Of a DNA stretch of 64,000 nt, positions 10,282 to 22,100 are shown in pieces. The position numbers and the translations under genes were made by a program. Source of the DNA: Moniliophthora roreri (lineage: Eukaryota; Basidiomycota; Agaricomycetes; Agaricales; Marasmiaceae). Within the stretch, counting starts at the first letter, position 1, and each line of letters begins with the position of its first letter. The notes under the pieces are model-generated. The model searched no databases, was not told the origin of the DNA, and worked only from the letters and a program-made list of their open reading frames with translations. Where the stretch lies: positions 310,001 to 374,000 of the forward strand of contig LATX02000213.1 of assembly GCA_001466705.2 (NCBI GenBank), read 5' to 3'.

Positions 10282-12030
10282 TAATATGTCAAACCTAGAA
10301 AAGACCCACTTTTATTCATTTTACACTATTTCTGAATTGGAACACTTTAATATGACACGAGATGACAGGCAATAAGGACTAGAGTGAGCCCAGTCTGCTA
10401 GTCATTGCCTTAGAGAAGCAGTAGTACCTTAGAAAGTATGAAGAGCTATATGATATGCTATACAGAAGTGTCTAAGCTGTACTTTCTAACCTATCTAAGT
10501 ATCAGATCCAAAGTGGATCACTCCCAAAACCTGTAGGGAATCTAACTATGGCCCAATGAACGCATTGGCTAGTTAACCAAGCTCTCAAAAGTGCTATCAA
10601 TGGGATTTTAACTTCTACTTTACTTTTCTATGACATCTGCAAAGTGCAAGCTGCAGTCAAACAGTACAGAGGTACTTAGAGGAGACATCAAAACAGAAAG
10701 ATGACTTAGAACAGGAATGATCATAGAACAATTCTCCTCCAAAGTCAAGATAGAGATCAGAGTCAAAGCAGGTGATCTCTTAATAAAGAATTCACCAGTG
10801 GCTAAACAATATGCGATAAGCAAACTAGGTACAAAGCCTGCTCAGAAAGACAGAAATCACTTCCAAAGGACATCCACTACCTACAGACAGATACAATGAG
10901 ACATATGAAGAATATCTAATGTGCAAGAAATCCTAAATAAGACCGAGCATGCATTGTCAAAGGAGATCAGAACAATAACAGTGTGTTCTGACCTTGGAAA
11001 ATTTGGCATCTAGGCCACTGCCGATGTGCAGATACTAGAAAAGGGAAATGCTGTCAAAAGACAGGACGGATACAGCCATCCGCTCGTAGATACCTGACTT
11101 AGAAAAGAGAAAATACAAATTATAGAGTCTAGAACACCTGGAGGCATAGATACCCACGCAGATATGGTCAGATACCCTAGTGGCCAGACTCTGTGACATC
11201 CGAATAATCCCTCTTTTAGTATCTCAGTCACTCATTTGTCATTTCCTGAATTATCAGACAATATTTATAATTTTCTGTAGATATGTTCCTTGGACCATAT
11301 ATAAGAACAGCTAGATATTTGTACATACTCAAGTAACTCTGCCCCCTCTGATTGTGAATACATAATGAGTTTGTTTGGTGTATAAATTTGTGTGCCATTC
11401 CAGTTTTGCTTCCTCACTACAGGCCCTGGAGATTGGTCCTGAGTGACTCCAAAGAGATAGAAATCTGATAACAAACTTGCGTCGTAAGAGATAAGAGTAA
11501 CATCTTGAGTGCGTTATAGCACTTTTCTAAGAGAAACTTTACACCAAGAAGGAGCCTTGGGCACTTGGAGTGTGGCCTGTGTGTGTATCAGGTTGTGACA
11601 CACTTAGAGTCTTAGCAAGAGGTGTGCCTGTGCTGAACTCTTTGTAGAAATTGGTCTAGGACCTTTTCCAGTACACTGTGTGCTGTAGTTATCTTGAAGA
11701 AGTCTTGAACTCTATAGGGTCAGACCATATCGGCTATCGAGTCTTTGTATGGGACTGTAGCTCTTGTGTTTGTGCTTTGTGCACTGTGTTCTTTGTGTTT
11801 TGTGTGTGTGTTTGTGATATAAAACATTTTAAAACCATATATACTCCTCTGGAGGTGAACACTTTGAAGTAGAACACTTCAATAAGAGAGAATCAACCTA
11901 GCTAAGAGTTTTGTTGGCATTCTAAGTGTGGTAACTCTGATCACGTTGATCCACACTTGCACAACAAACTGAGTTAGACTTTTGGAGGTTATCTTTTTGG
12001 GTAGTTTTCCACTAGTCTTATCTTAGACAA
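10282..12030 (-). repeat. Repeat R1, full copy (~1.75 kb) inserted into the transposase
   Basis: Matches 55041-56800 in reverse orientation along its length. One end is near GTAATATGTCAAACCTAGAA; the other is near CCACTAGTCTTATCTTAGAC, which also appears at about 61694. A short frame at 11265-11474 (minus), with GVTQDQSPGPVV and YTPNKL, is preserved in the other copy and is the only conserved peptide seen. It also carries GTAACTCTGATCAC, a box shared with the L repeats. It behaves as one insertion splitting the Tc1-like transposase. Type is uncertain (LTR-derived or DNA element). Confidence 0.6.
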
Positions 12031-12059
12031 ATTAGCGGACCAGAGAAAGGTGAAGTTAT

Positions 12060-12778
12060 TGGAAGCTGCTGGCACCTTAGGTATACTCAGGCTGAAGACT
12101 GGAATTACAAGTACCACTCACCACATCATGCTCAAACCATTCTAGAAAAGTTTCCCTCTTTAATGACTCTTCCACAACTCTAGATGAGATCATTCCATCA
12201 ACTGTAAGCAGCCCAACAGCAGTGACCTAATGTCTATAAATAAACTTCTGCTTCTTCTCTGCCTGTTTGCCTTTCTTGGACCTTCCAAACTGACAAGCTG
12301 GGGTTTTATCATTCTTGGATGTCTCATTAATGAAACCAAGTTGATGTGCACAATATCCAGCCATCTTTCGAGCGAAGTCATTTTGAAGGAGTTCATTACA
12401 TTCGAGAGCAATAGCCTTCAGTCTTTTGCAGGACATGCTAGCTTTCTCCAGTGCTCAGTGAATGGTCGTAAAGTGAACAGATATGAATCAATTATAATGT
12501 GTCAGTTTGAGAAACTTGCCAAGGAAATAGTCAGGGTGATAATAGATGAGCTTGAGTAGATAGCCAATGTCTTCTTCTTCCAGGAGAGGTCAATGCCCTT
12601 GCTTGGCATGGTTCTGCTTCTCCACATAGCCAGTCTCACACCATAGCTTCTGTATTCCAAAAAATGACCTTTGAGAGATCTTGAGTCCTTCACATATCTG
12701 CTTGATTGAGAGTATGCCTTGTAACAATAGTCTAATAGCAGCATATTTGATTGCCAAAGGGATATGAGCACCAGGCAT
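12060..12778 (-). pseudogene. Tc1-like transposase N-terminal half
   Basis: On the minus strand, from 12778 down: a helix-turn-helix start (IPLAIKYAAIRLLLQG, LSIKQICEGLKIS), a second DNA-binding part (EEDIGYLLKLIY, HPDYFLGKFL), then MSCKRLKAIALECNELLQ and LGFINETSKNDKT. In this family the last is normally LGFIDE, so a catalytic Asp is Asn. Then come GRSKKGKQAEKK and TAVGLLTVDGMISS with FLEWFEHDV near 12095. Two stops interrupt the HTH region. It ends where repeat R1 begins; the C-terminal half continues at 9981-10281. Confidence 0.75.
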
Positions 12779-12807
12779 GGCTGGGAAGTAGCAAGAAGGG
12801 AGCTGAG

Positions 12808-13333
12808 AGTAATTATTTATTTATGTAAACAAAAGGCATGCACAGCAGAGTGCAAACTTTTTTTCAAACAGCTGTAATTGATGGAAAACTCTTGGATAAT
12901 AAAACTAATGTTGGTTTGAGAATTTATAACCACGCACCTAAAGTTTGAAATGGATGTACATAGACATAGTATAATCCTATAATATTCATGAACCTGTCAC
13001 TTTCAAATCACCCTCTGGAATTCCAGGACTTCACTCCAATTGAGCTCTTACATTTGTATTCTGAAGCTAGATACAAAAGCAGCAGGGATGAGCTACAAAA
13101 AGGAGAATAACAAAAAAAAATTATCTTTCAGTTGTTAAGATGAGCTCAAGCCCGAGCCAAGTTTGGTGCAACTTGGCAGAAGTGCCCAGCATCCCAGCCA
13201 AAAAGTGTGAATGAAAGTGTGAATTGACCTATCAAAAGTGTGAACTACAACCAACTATTTTGTGAATTGAGTGTGATGCCCCCACCAGGAAGTGTGAATC
13301 AACACCAAGTCTGGGGTGAAAGTGTGAATGGAA
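12808..13333 (-). repeat. Right long terminal inverted repeat
   Basis: Inverted counterpart of 5312-5640 plus 6724-6788. The outer 150 bases hold five copies of an AAGTGTGAA box (about 13204, 13215, 13236, 13292 and 13320). Confidence 0.65.
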
Positions 13334-13868
13334 CAGCCACTTAGTGGGTTTGAATTTACACTAGTTTGCCCAAGACCTCAGAAGCACTGTAAAAGCCATG
13401 TAAAAAGGTCTTGGTGCCAAAATGAAATTTCTACTTTCCCATGGCATCTAAACGCTCACATCATTGACAATGACACTGTTATAACCTGATACCTATAGGA
13501 CGTGCAATGAGTACAGAACTACATGTAGCAGTCAGTAGGTATATCTAGAAGAAGATAGGTAAAAGGATACATACCTTCTCAGATGGACCAAGTAGTGGAA
13601 AATGGCTGAGGAGGGAAAGTGCTGATGAAACCAAAAGAATGTAAACAAAGTCACATGCTACATAGAGTCTGAACATCTAGACTCAAGTTACAACACACCC
13701 CCATTGGACAATACTGTAGTGAGAGACAATAAGGAAAGAAAAGACAAGATTGATATAGTAGAAAGGAAGAATAATAACCATATGTCATTTAATTTGCAGC
13801 ATATCTCCATCAGACATGCTCTCAACAATTGTTTCAGCAATGAAAGGCAAAACCAGGCTTGGGAATGA
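13334..13868. other. Junction region between DNA element and copia element
   Basis: No gene is seen. Bases 13405-13475 resemble, in CG-depleted form, a boundary block of the CG-rich module (about 25660-25725 and 40560-40615; shared CTTTCCCA-GGCAT and AACGCTCACATCATT). The remainder probably includes the 3' non-coding end of the copia element. Confidence 0.4.
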
Positions 13869-16800
13869 TTATTCAGGAATGCAGGTGAAAGGGACAAGTC
13901 CAAGGGAGTGGCAGTGTTTGTTGTGAATTGGTGGGGGAAGGGGCTTAGTGAATATGTCAGTGACCATGTCTTTGGTTGGTATCCATTGGGTGGTAATTGC
14001 ATTGGAAGAAGTATGGTTATGAATAAAATGGATATCTATATGTTTGGAATTCCCTGATGTCAATGGAGCAGTGGACATACTTACAGCTCCTTGATTGTCA
14101 GACAAAATAGGAAAGAGGGATGGAATGGGAATAGATACAAGCCTAGTGAACATTTTGATCCATAGTGCTTCACAAAGACAGTGTGTCATTGCTATATATT
14201 CCACCTCTGTGGAGGATAGTGCAACTGCTTTCTGTTTTGATGCAGACTATGAAATAAGGCCACCAAAAAGGAAAAAGGCATATTCAGAGATGCTTCGACA
14301 GTCAGATGTGTCAGTCACCCAGTCAGCATCAGTATAAGCAATGTCATCAATTGGATGAGTCATATACCCAACAAGCTCCTGCCCACAATCACCCCTATAC
14401 TCCAGTGCATAGTCTACAGTACCTGCAAGATATTGCAAGATGCCTTTAGCTGCCAAGAGATGTGTCTTGTTTGCTTTGATGTTGAATTGGCTGAGAGCCA
14501 TAATAGCATAAGTGATATCCAGTCACATCAACATTGCAAGGTACAATAATAAGCCAATGATGTGCATATATAACAAACATAGTTGTTCCACATCTGTGGG
14601 TGCATCTGGTATTGATGAGGTGGGAGGAATTGGCAATTCAGAGATCTTTGTTCAAAGTGGAACCCTGATCTTTGCAGCATTGGACATATTGAAGTTGTCA
14701 AGCAATTCTTTCACATAGGGCTGCTGTGCAAGATATGCTTGATGTTGTTCCCTGTCCCTAACTATTGTAATCCCCAAGTATAACTTTATTGGCCTGAGAT
14801 TCAATACAACAAATTCCTTCTCCAGTGATGAGATCAACCAGAGATAGAGTTCTGTTGAGTTTGAGCAGCAGAGACTGTGATCAACATGGACATCAAGGAC
14901 AATGAAGAGTGGTTCTTCAGATGTGGGCATGCTGATTGATGAGTCAGGAGGTGTTCACCACATGCAGTAGAATACAGCATTGTCTGCAGCACATTGAAAG
15001 AAGCCAAAACAATGTAAAAAGTCCTATGAGACCTTGTACCACTCAGCAGAGGCCTGCTTGAGACCATATAGAGCTTCACAGAGTAAATACACAAGGTGCT
15101 TCTCAGAGAGAGGGTATTCTGGAATTTGCTGGCAATACACAACCTGTGACAGCAGCATATTAAGAAATGCAGTCTTGAAATCAAAGACAAAAAATTCATA
15201 ATCATGTTTGACTGCAAATGCAATGATGATATGGATACTCACCATGTGAGCTACTAGTGCATATGTTTGGCCATATTCACCAGGTCATTGGCTGAAATCT
15301 TGTGTGACAAGTTGGGCTTTGTACTTGATAACCTCTTCATGTTTGTTGACCTTATACACCCATTGTACTCCAATGGTATGAGCACCTGCAGGTAGTTCAG
15401 CTTCCTGAAACACTTCAAGCTGGTTAAGGCTAGCCAATTTCTCCAATTCTGCATCCTTCCATTTCACAGAGTCTGGTCTTGCATAGGCTTCATGGTAAGT
15501 ACCTGGGAGCTTCTTGAGATCAAAAGTTTTCCTGTGTGCTGGTATTACAGCAAAGGAGAAGCCTTGATGACACTTGGGTAGCTCAAGGTGAAGAAGCCCT
15601 TTACAAATGATTTGAACCTCATTATCCATAAATGAAGACCCAGGTGAGCAGCTCTTCTAGATCAGTTCATCAAGTAAAGCAATCATTGATAGATTCACAA
15701 TAGTAGATGATTTCTCAGCAAGAGGCAAGATTCTATAATCACATTGGGCATAACATACTCAGAGCATCTTGCTGTCAAATGCCATCCTGCCAAGCCTTGC
15801 CTAGTACAGTCTGTTCATGTGTACAGCATGGGTGAGCATGATGTTCCATTGATTCAGATTCATGAGTTGGCTTAGGATGAGTCAGGAGATTATCATCAGG
15901 ATCAGAGGAATGGATTTGGATGTCACTCTCAGTCTTGGATACAGGCTGTGGAATGTTGTCTGAAGAATGGATCTTTGAAGCATTAGGTTCTACAGGAGCA
16001 TAGTAGTCATTGGGTATCTTTCCCAGGTAACCAGGAACATTCTCATTGAAGATGACATCTCAAGAGAAATAGTATTTTCCTCATAAGTCATAGACAAGCC
16101 AGCCCACTTGACCTTCCTTATAACTCACAAAGATAGCTTCAAAACATCAAGGACTTCCCTTCTAAAGGAGCTTGGATGGGATAGCAACCCAGCATCTACA
16201 CCCTCAAGCACAAAGATGATGATATCTAGGTTGTTTGTGGTGAACCATTTCATATGGTGTCTTGTAGAGTGGAAGGCCAGAGCAGAGAAGCCAAAAACAG
16301 ACATATGACAACATTCAAACTGCATCTTCCCAAAATGACAAAGGAAGATTTGCCCATGCAAGGAGGACATGCATGTCATCCTCCAGTACACAGATGAACC
16401 ACTTGGCACTACCATTCTGACTATGTGCATATGGAGCAGTAACCTGTACACCTATTCCTTGTTCTCCATACCAGTCATGAAGGGTACCTTCAGCTTGCTC
16501 TGCAGAGCCATTACATCAAATGTTCACTGTGTGTGTATCCATGAGGACTTCTCAATGGGTGATAACAGTCTTCACTGCCTGCAATACTTAAGTATGATCT
16601 TTCAAGAACATGACTGCATTAGTATTTGTGTAGTCATCCAGAAATGCCTAAAAGTAAATGTTGCCATGTGGAGAGGCAACCAGCATTGGAATCACACATA
16701 TCCATGTGAACAAGCTCTAACAGTTTTGATGCACAGTTCTCTGAGCTATAGTATGGTAGCTGAGGTGTTTTCCCTTTGATGCAGGAATCACATAGACTTC

Positions 16801-16990
16801 CAGCCTAGAGATCACTGGAGTTGAACTTTTCAAACCCAGGGCCACACTTCCCAGACATGACTTGTCTCACCACTTTATGCCCAGCATGTATTGAACGATT
16901 ATGTCCCAAATCCAGGTTCAGCAGTCATTTAGGAAACATCAGCGCTGAAATCAAGATATCTTCTTCTGGAATAGGAAATGCCACAAAAGA
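13869..16990 (-). pseudogene. Ty1/copia retrotransposon pol, decayed
   Basis: Minus-strand order is complete for copia pol. Near 16800-16960 is a GAG-pre-integrase with HAGHKVVRQ and CDSCIKGK. Integrase follows: YYLAFLDDYTNTN near 16650, then APYAHSQNG near 16420 and LPLSFWEDAV. Near 15290-15520 the reverse transcriptase starts (WVYKVNKHEEVIKYKAQLV). FDFKTAFLN and ALYGLKQ are at 15060-15200, and the YVDD region at about 14890 reads VHVDHS, so a catalytic Asp is replaced. RNase H (SDNQGAVSMS, KHIDIHFIH) runs to 13869. Internal stops include one at QDFSQ*PGEYG (CGA to TGA type) and one at GGLIS*S (TGG to TAG type). It is inactive. LTRs were not identified. Confidence 0.85.
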
Positions 16991-18784
16991 GAGTTGGTGC
17001 TAGAGTGTCAATGTTCATTGTTGAAGGTATGACAAACTCACACTTGAGAAAAAGAAGCCAGTGGAGCAGTGTAACACCAAAGGCTCATGGTGCTATTCAG
17101 AAATGTGATTAACAGCACATAAATACATGTTCTTTGAGTGACAAGAACCCTACACATCAGCAAACCTGCCAGGTGCTTGCCAGATTTTTACCACTTTTAG
17201 ACATTTGCCAGTATCTTCCGGCAGTCAAGCACCCCAATTATCCCACTTTTCCCATTCATGGTCATGCTTGTTTTGGGCCATTTCACTTGCAATACACTCT
17301 GACTGTAAGTTTTATTGAATATCTTCACATTTGGATAAAGGAGGATGACAGAAAGTCCAGTATGCTGGCAGCTTTTTTGGGCTTAGACCTAACTTGCAGC
17401 ATCTCACTTTTCAGCCAGAAATTCCTAAAAAAGGCAAGAAAAGTGGACTAAAATGTAACTAAAATCACATGCTAGGTTTTCTGATGCAGTATATTGTGTT
17501 CATGTCAATATTGCAAGTGAAGGTAGACAATGTAGTATAGAAGGATTCAGTGATGGTAAATGATGCATTCAAAGTAAGCAGACATGGGTATAATATGTGG
17601 ATTGTGGCAATGTTCTTGAAGACAGCAGTGCAGCTTATACTTCAGAGCACCTCAGCTTCTGACAGCTGTGAAAGCAAAAGTGGCAGGTTAGTTTTACAGT
17701 GTGAACAGAGAGAAAGAGCAAATGCACCATCATATAATTTGCTGTACTTGACTATGTTCCACTCTGACCCCAACTCATCACTAAACCTAAAGTGCCAATT
17801 CTCTGCTTCAATCAGGCTGTAAACAAAATGCTGAGGGAAATTGTGCATGTTAGGAGAAATAACATAGGGTTTCAGCTGTTGCCAACAACTATACAGCTGA
17901 AAAAAAATAAAGATTCAAGCCACCTATAATTGCAAGAGAGGCCAGCCAGCACAAAAATGAGTGCTATAGTTTAAATAACAATGTCACAGTGTTTGAGAGT
18001 AGGCTGGTAGAGTGAATGAGAGGGTATGGTGAGGGAGAATGATAATACAACTTGCTGATAATCAATATCAGTTTCAATTCCAACTGAATTATAATAGGTA
18101 TGCACCAAGAACTCCAACTCTCCAAACAGTGATTAAGAAATCTTGAATTATAATTCAGCAACACTTTGAAGAAAGTCAAATAGATGCAGAGCATATGACA
18201 CAATGGCATTGGGGAGAATAATAATCAGACTCAATCTCAGAGAATGGTAAACAGTACACATCTAGGAAGTACTGGAATGACAGAGTGAGGGAATACATTA
18301 TGCAAGACACTAGACATAGATAACACAATGTGAAAGGCAGATATTCAGGCTGGGGAAATTAACTCAATGTCTAGCTAAATGATAAAGGTACATACCTAGA
18401 TGCTAGGAGTAGTCAGAGGTGGAAATATAGTTTTGCAGTACATTCAGGAATAATAAATACACCAGTTAAGGAAGAGGAGGATAGAGGGAGGGAGAGGGGA
18501 GAATGATAAAGATACCTGATGTTGCTATAATGTGCAGTTGGCTGAGTATGCCTTATAATGTGCTAGAGTTGCAAAGCTGGGGCAAATTACATTAATTTTA
18601 TATAGACTGCTCAGAAGGGAGCCCCATATAGGCCTACTTTTACACTGTTAATTCTGGGTTGAGTACATAACAGATATGGTCAGCTCTTGAAATATTACTT
18701 TTAATATATGCTAACTCAATTTTTAGAGTATACTACTGACACTGTTGCAAAAAGGAACATTTAATACTTCTAGTAATATTTCAA
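16991..18784. other. Unassigned region upstream of copia pol
   Basis: If the copia element had a gag and 5' LTR they would lie here, but no CCHC motif or LTR pair was recognised. Several 60-100 codon frames exist on both strands, none with a motif I recognise. CG is rare. Confidence 0.3.
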
Positions 18785-19187
18785 ATTTGTACCTGACTGC
18801 ACCCACAGGGTGCAGGCTTGATATCCCAAGTTGTACTTGTTGGGTGATGGAGATGCTGGAGGTGCAATGGAGTAAGCAGTGAGCCATTGCTTGAGGGAAC
18901 TGTTGTCCTCAATATTGGTAACCACAAGCTGCAGTAATGTGTTATGTGTGACTTGGAGACACTTTACATAATGACATCAGCTACTCAGTGAAGTGCTCAG
19001 ATCAAGCTCAGGTGACTTGGGCACTCTTTTTGCCACCACTATGACAGACTGCAGGTATATCCTGTCAAGTAAGTCTTCTACCATATATATCATTGCAGTA
19101 AAGATACAGACTCCCTACCCAATAGCCTAACCAACATGAACCAAATGATAAATTTAGCTGTTTAGCTGTCCATATGTGAGAACACAT
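18785..19187 (-). repeat. 3' flank of family copy B
   Basis: Shared with copy D (49030-49368) and, in the other orientation, with 1571-1765 after copy A. It contains GTGACTTGGAGACACTTTAC and TTGGGCACTCTTTTTGCCAC, both repeated after copy D. Confidence 0.6.
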
Positions 19188-21539
19188 CTATTTTATGTCT
19201 GATTCCTCATCAACATGCATTAATTCCATTTCAACTTCATTCTCTTCTTCCATTTCTTTCAACATTGAAGAATCTTCCTCTACACAAAACCATCTTTGAA
19301 CATTATCATACTCTTCATCCCTACAAGTATCTAGAGTAGGTCCATCTACCATTAATATCATTAGCACAAAATCAAGAGAACATAGAAATGACTAGTAGAT
19401 GCATACCAGATTCTCTGGAAACAGAGGTAGAAGTTATTTCTGTTGAATCCTCCCAAGTTTCAAACTGATCATCATCTCCAACTACCTCCAAGATAGGAAG
19501 ACCAGCCATGGAAGCAAGGTCTGTTGTTGAGGAGTCAAAGTGATGGTGATGGTGAACCATTTTGATAGCTTCATAGGCACTTTGATCCCAAGAGTCATAT
19601 AAAGTGCCTATTTCAGAGGTGAAAGATGGAAGCCCCAAAGACAATTGCATAGCCTCTGACATCTCTTCTTTCCCAGAAGGGTCAGAAGACCAGAAATATT
19701 TTGTACCCTCTGCCCAGAATCTCCACACCTCATTATCATCAGAAGGTTGGGGAACTGGTTGGATGAACAGGTACACTGGACCAGCACCACTTGACCCAGA
19801 TGTAATACTTGTATTCTCCTGGAGCATAGGGTGTTGTCTCTTGCACTTAAAGATGAGTGTAAGTTCAGCAAGCATACCTGTTATGTGTTAGCAGACTACA
19901 GCTATAAGCAAGTCAATAAAAGCACTAACCATACTCATCCCACTCATCTTCATCAATTCTGTGTTGGGTAAACACTCTGTGTGCCTGAGTGATCCATGAA
20001 TATGCCAATTCAGCAAATGATGATAAGAGATATCGTAAAGTAATCTCTTCAACAGATTGAATATCCATTGGCATAACTGTAAACCTATGTTTTCAGTCAG
20101 TGCACAACATCCACTATAACACAATTTCATACATACTGTACTGAGCCATCCTCCATCACATCTAGACTCTCTCTTATTGCATCAGAACTAATATCTGCTC
20201 TGAAGAGATAGTAATATGTCCTGTCCCTAACTTCCACAGGCATTCTGGCAGTAATTTTTTGACTAGGCTCATGGAAGATTGTGCCAGAGAGTGTTTGAAG
20301 GATAGATTCAGCATCTTCATCAATCAATTCTTGCCAGAATGTCATGTCACACCTAGCAATTCCCAAGATGATATGAACAGTGTGAACTGCTCTGGTGAGA
20401 TAGTCAAAGGTAGTGCCCATGTCACTGTATGTCTGAATAGAGAGTGGAGGAAGTTGCCTATTGAGCATTGAATTTGATGGATAGCTCAATAGCATCCAGC
20501 TTTTATAGAGGGGGATCTGAACATGAGGTCCTAGATGCAATTCACCACTTCTTGGGTCAATCCATAGATCACCTATGTCCTGTAACCTTTTTTATCAATG
20601 CAGTATGGAATTTTGAGTAAAATAAGACAGACTATATCTTCATCTGGTTTCCATAGAGTTAACTGTCAAGAAAATGAGACAGGAACAGTTGTACCATAAT
20701 TATTCACATACCTGATGCCCAAAATATGCATAGAGTAATGGAGAAAGTATATTATTTTTAAAAATAACATGTGATAGGGGAATCCATGCTGCATTGAGAT
20801 TTGAGATTTAAGAAGACTAAGTCAGTACTACACTACAAACATGACTGATGCACACACCATTATAGAAAATCAGTGCCAATGAACCATTTTGATTGTCACT
20901 ATAGCCAAAAAGCTGGGCAACACGTGGACTCCTAAGGATGATTCACACTAGAGCCAACAGAATGAAGGAACAATTATCATACCTGATGTGAGTGAATCTA
21001 TTGAAATCCTGTATGAAGGTCTATAATGAGATTGAGATGAGTCCCAGATATAATTTTATCAATGAAATGTGCAACTGGCCTTATAGGCATCTTTGCCACT
21101 GTATTGAACATGCATAAACTCTGTATCTCCAAGTCTGTCCCCAACAAAGATGCAAGCAACACTGATTGTTCGGCATGCTGCAACCCTCTGATGTGTGACT
21201 GATTTAACTTTCTTCACTGTACCATCCTTCCTTCTGAACTTCTTCTCAGTAATATGTTCATCCCTTTCAACTTCCATATTATGGGCAAGGCACTTTGTAA
21301 GATATATGTCACCTAGTTGAATATGCCTATACTAGAGGATTCAAAAACATTAGCATATAATTCAGGGCAATGGATAGAGAATGCAATAAGCTCACATCAT
21401 CCCACTTTGTCAACTCTCTCCTGATTTGCTGTGCCTGCACTAAATTGCCATGAACATGTGTGATATTTGTCTGAGATCCATGGACATTTGAGAACTGTCC
21501 ACCTGAGATGGTGGTGTTTGACCATCCTTCATAGGCCAT
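19188..21539 (-). CDS. Agaricomycete expanded family protein, copy B (complete, 10 exons, 613 aa)
   Basis: Proposed exons, complement of 21396-21539, 21080-21331, 20983-21020, 20858-20931, 20712-20788, 20633-20662, 20137-20579, 19930-20084, 19407-19877 and 19188-19345. They sum to 1842 bases and stay in frame. The start gives MAYEGWSNTTISGGQFSNVH, an N-terminal glycine/asparagine motif I recall from many agaricomycete proteins. Then come YRHIQLGDIYL, a lysine-rich stretch, SPRVAQLFGY, IFYNAWIPL, LWIDPRSGELHLGP, SIQTYSDMGTTFDYL, a segment with HRVFTQHRIDEDEWDEY, YFWSSDPSGKEEM, five histidines, and an acidic tail. Intron 21021-21079 uses GC at the donor; the others are GT-AG. A small change near 19190 makes the tail a few residues shorter than in A and C. 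No signal peptide, membrane segment or catalytic motif is evident, and function is unknown. It lies in CG-poor DNA, downstream of the CG-rich island and on the same strand as the orphan gene at 23554-24144. Confidence 0.8.
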
Positions 21540-22100
21540 GGGGATAGTGGGGGTTTGGAGGGAAGGATGGGAATGAAGGGGAGAGTGCAGGAAATATATG
21601 CAGGCTGTAATGAGTCCACAAGGCATACACACAGCATGAGTTGGCACATGAGCAGTTCCTTGACAGGTTGAATTTGATATCAAACATGGACTACATGAGG
21701 TCTTTGCCCTTTTTGATACCTGATATAGGGAACAGACTTCGACTCCAGAGATGAATAACCCTGTAAGGGAAGGTGCTGCACCTACACCTGGGTACAAGCC
21801 ATGCTGTATGGAATCATGTCAAATGTGTGTTTTGGATGAATAAAATTTGTTTTCAGTGCTATTTCTCAGTTTATTTACGACGTAAAATAACAAAGAGGTA
21901 TCAGCATCTACATGCAGAGCAAGTTAGCAGGAGTCAGATGCAAAGAAGCTGGACACGCACCAAAAAGCAAACTACAAAGTCTCAATGATGCTGCTGTTCA
22001 AAATCTTTCCATTAAAGGGTGAGTCAGGAGTGAAGTAACAGGGGCCTATTGGGACTTGAAGACGCCCTTTGCCGCATGGGGGAGGTGTTGGCGTCATTGT
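21540..22100. other. 5' flank of family copy B
   Basis: Promoter-side sequence that is duplicated upstream of copy C (37183-37600), with blocks such as TGAATAACCCTGTAAGGGAA and GTGTTTTGGATGAATAAAAT kept in both. No gene is seen. The AT-poor to CG-rich change begins at about 22.0 kb. Confidence 0.5.

Larger units (their letters stand above)
5312..13333 (-). mobile_element. Long-TIR Tc1-like DNA transposon, interrupted by nested insertions
   Basis: Sequence at 5312-5640 continues at 6370-6375 and 6724-6788, and is matched in inverted orientation by 12808-13333. Shared inverted blocks include TTCCATTCACA, TCAATTCACAAAATAGTTGG, TTATTATCCAAGAGTTTTCC, CAGCTGTTTG and TTTGTTTACATAAATAAATA. Between them lie the two halves of one transposase: the N-terminal half at 12060-12778 and the C-terminal half at 9981-10281, both minus strand. 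Subtracting the two miniature elements (5641-6360 and 6376-6723), the 1.75-kb repeat and the extra duplicated copies leaves an element of roughly 2.2 kb with unusually long inverted repeats. The outer target duplication was not resolved. The sequence gap at 7706 makes the central copy number unsure. Confidence 0.6.

Noticed and set aside
16369..16779. Plus-strand frame of 136 codons
   Set aside because: Antisense of the copia integrase, where the minus strand shows APYAHSQNG.
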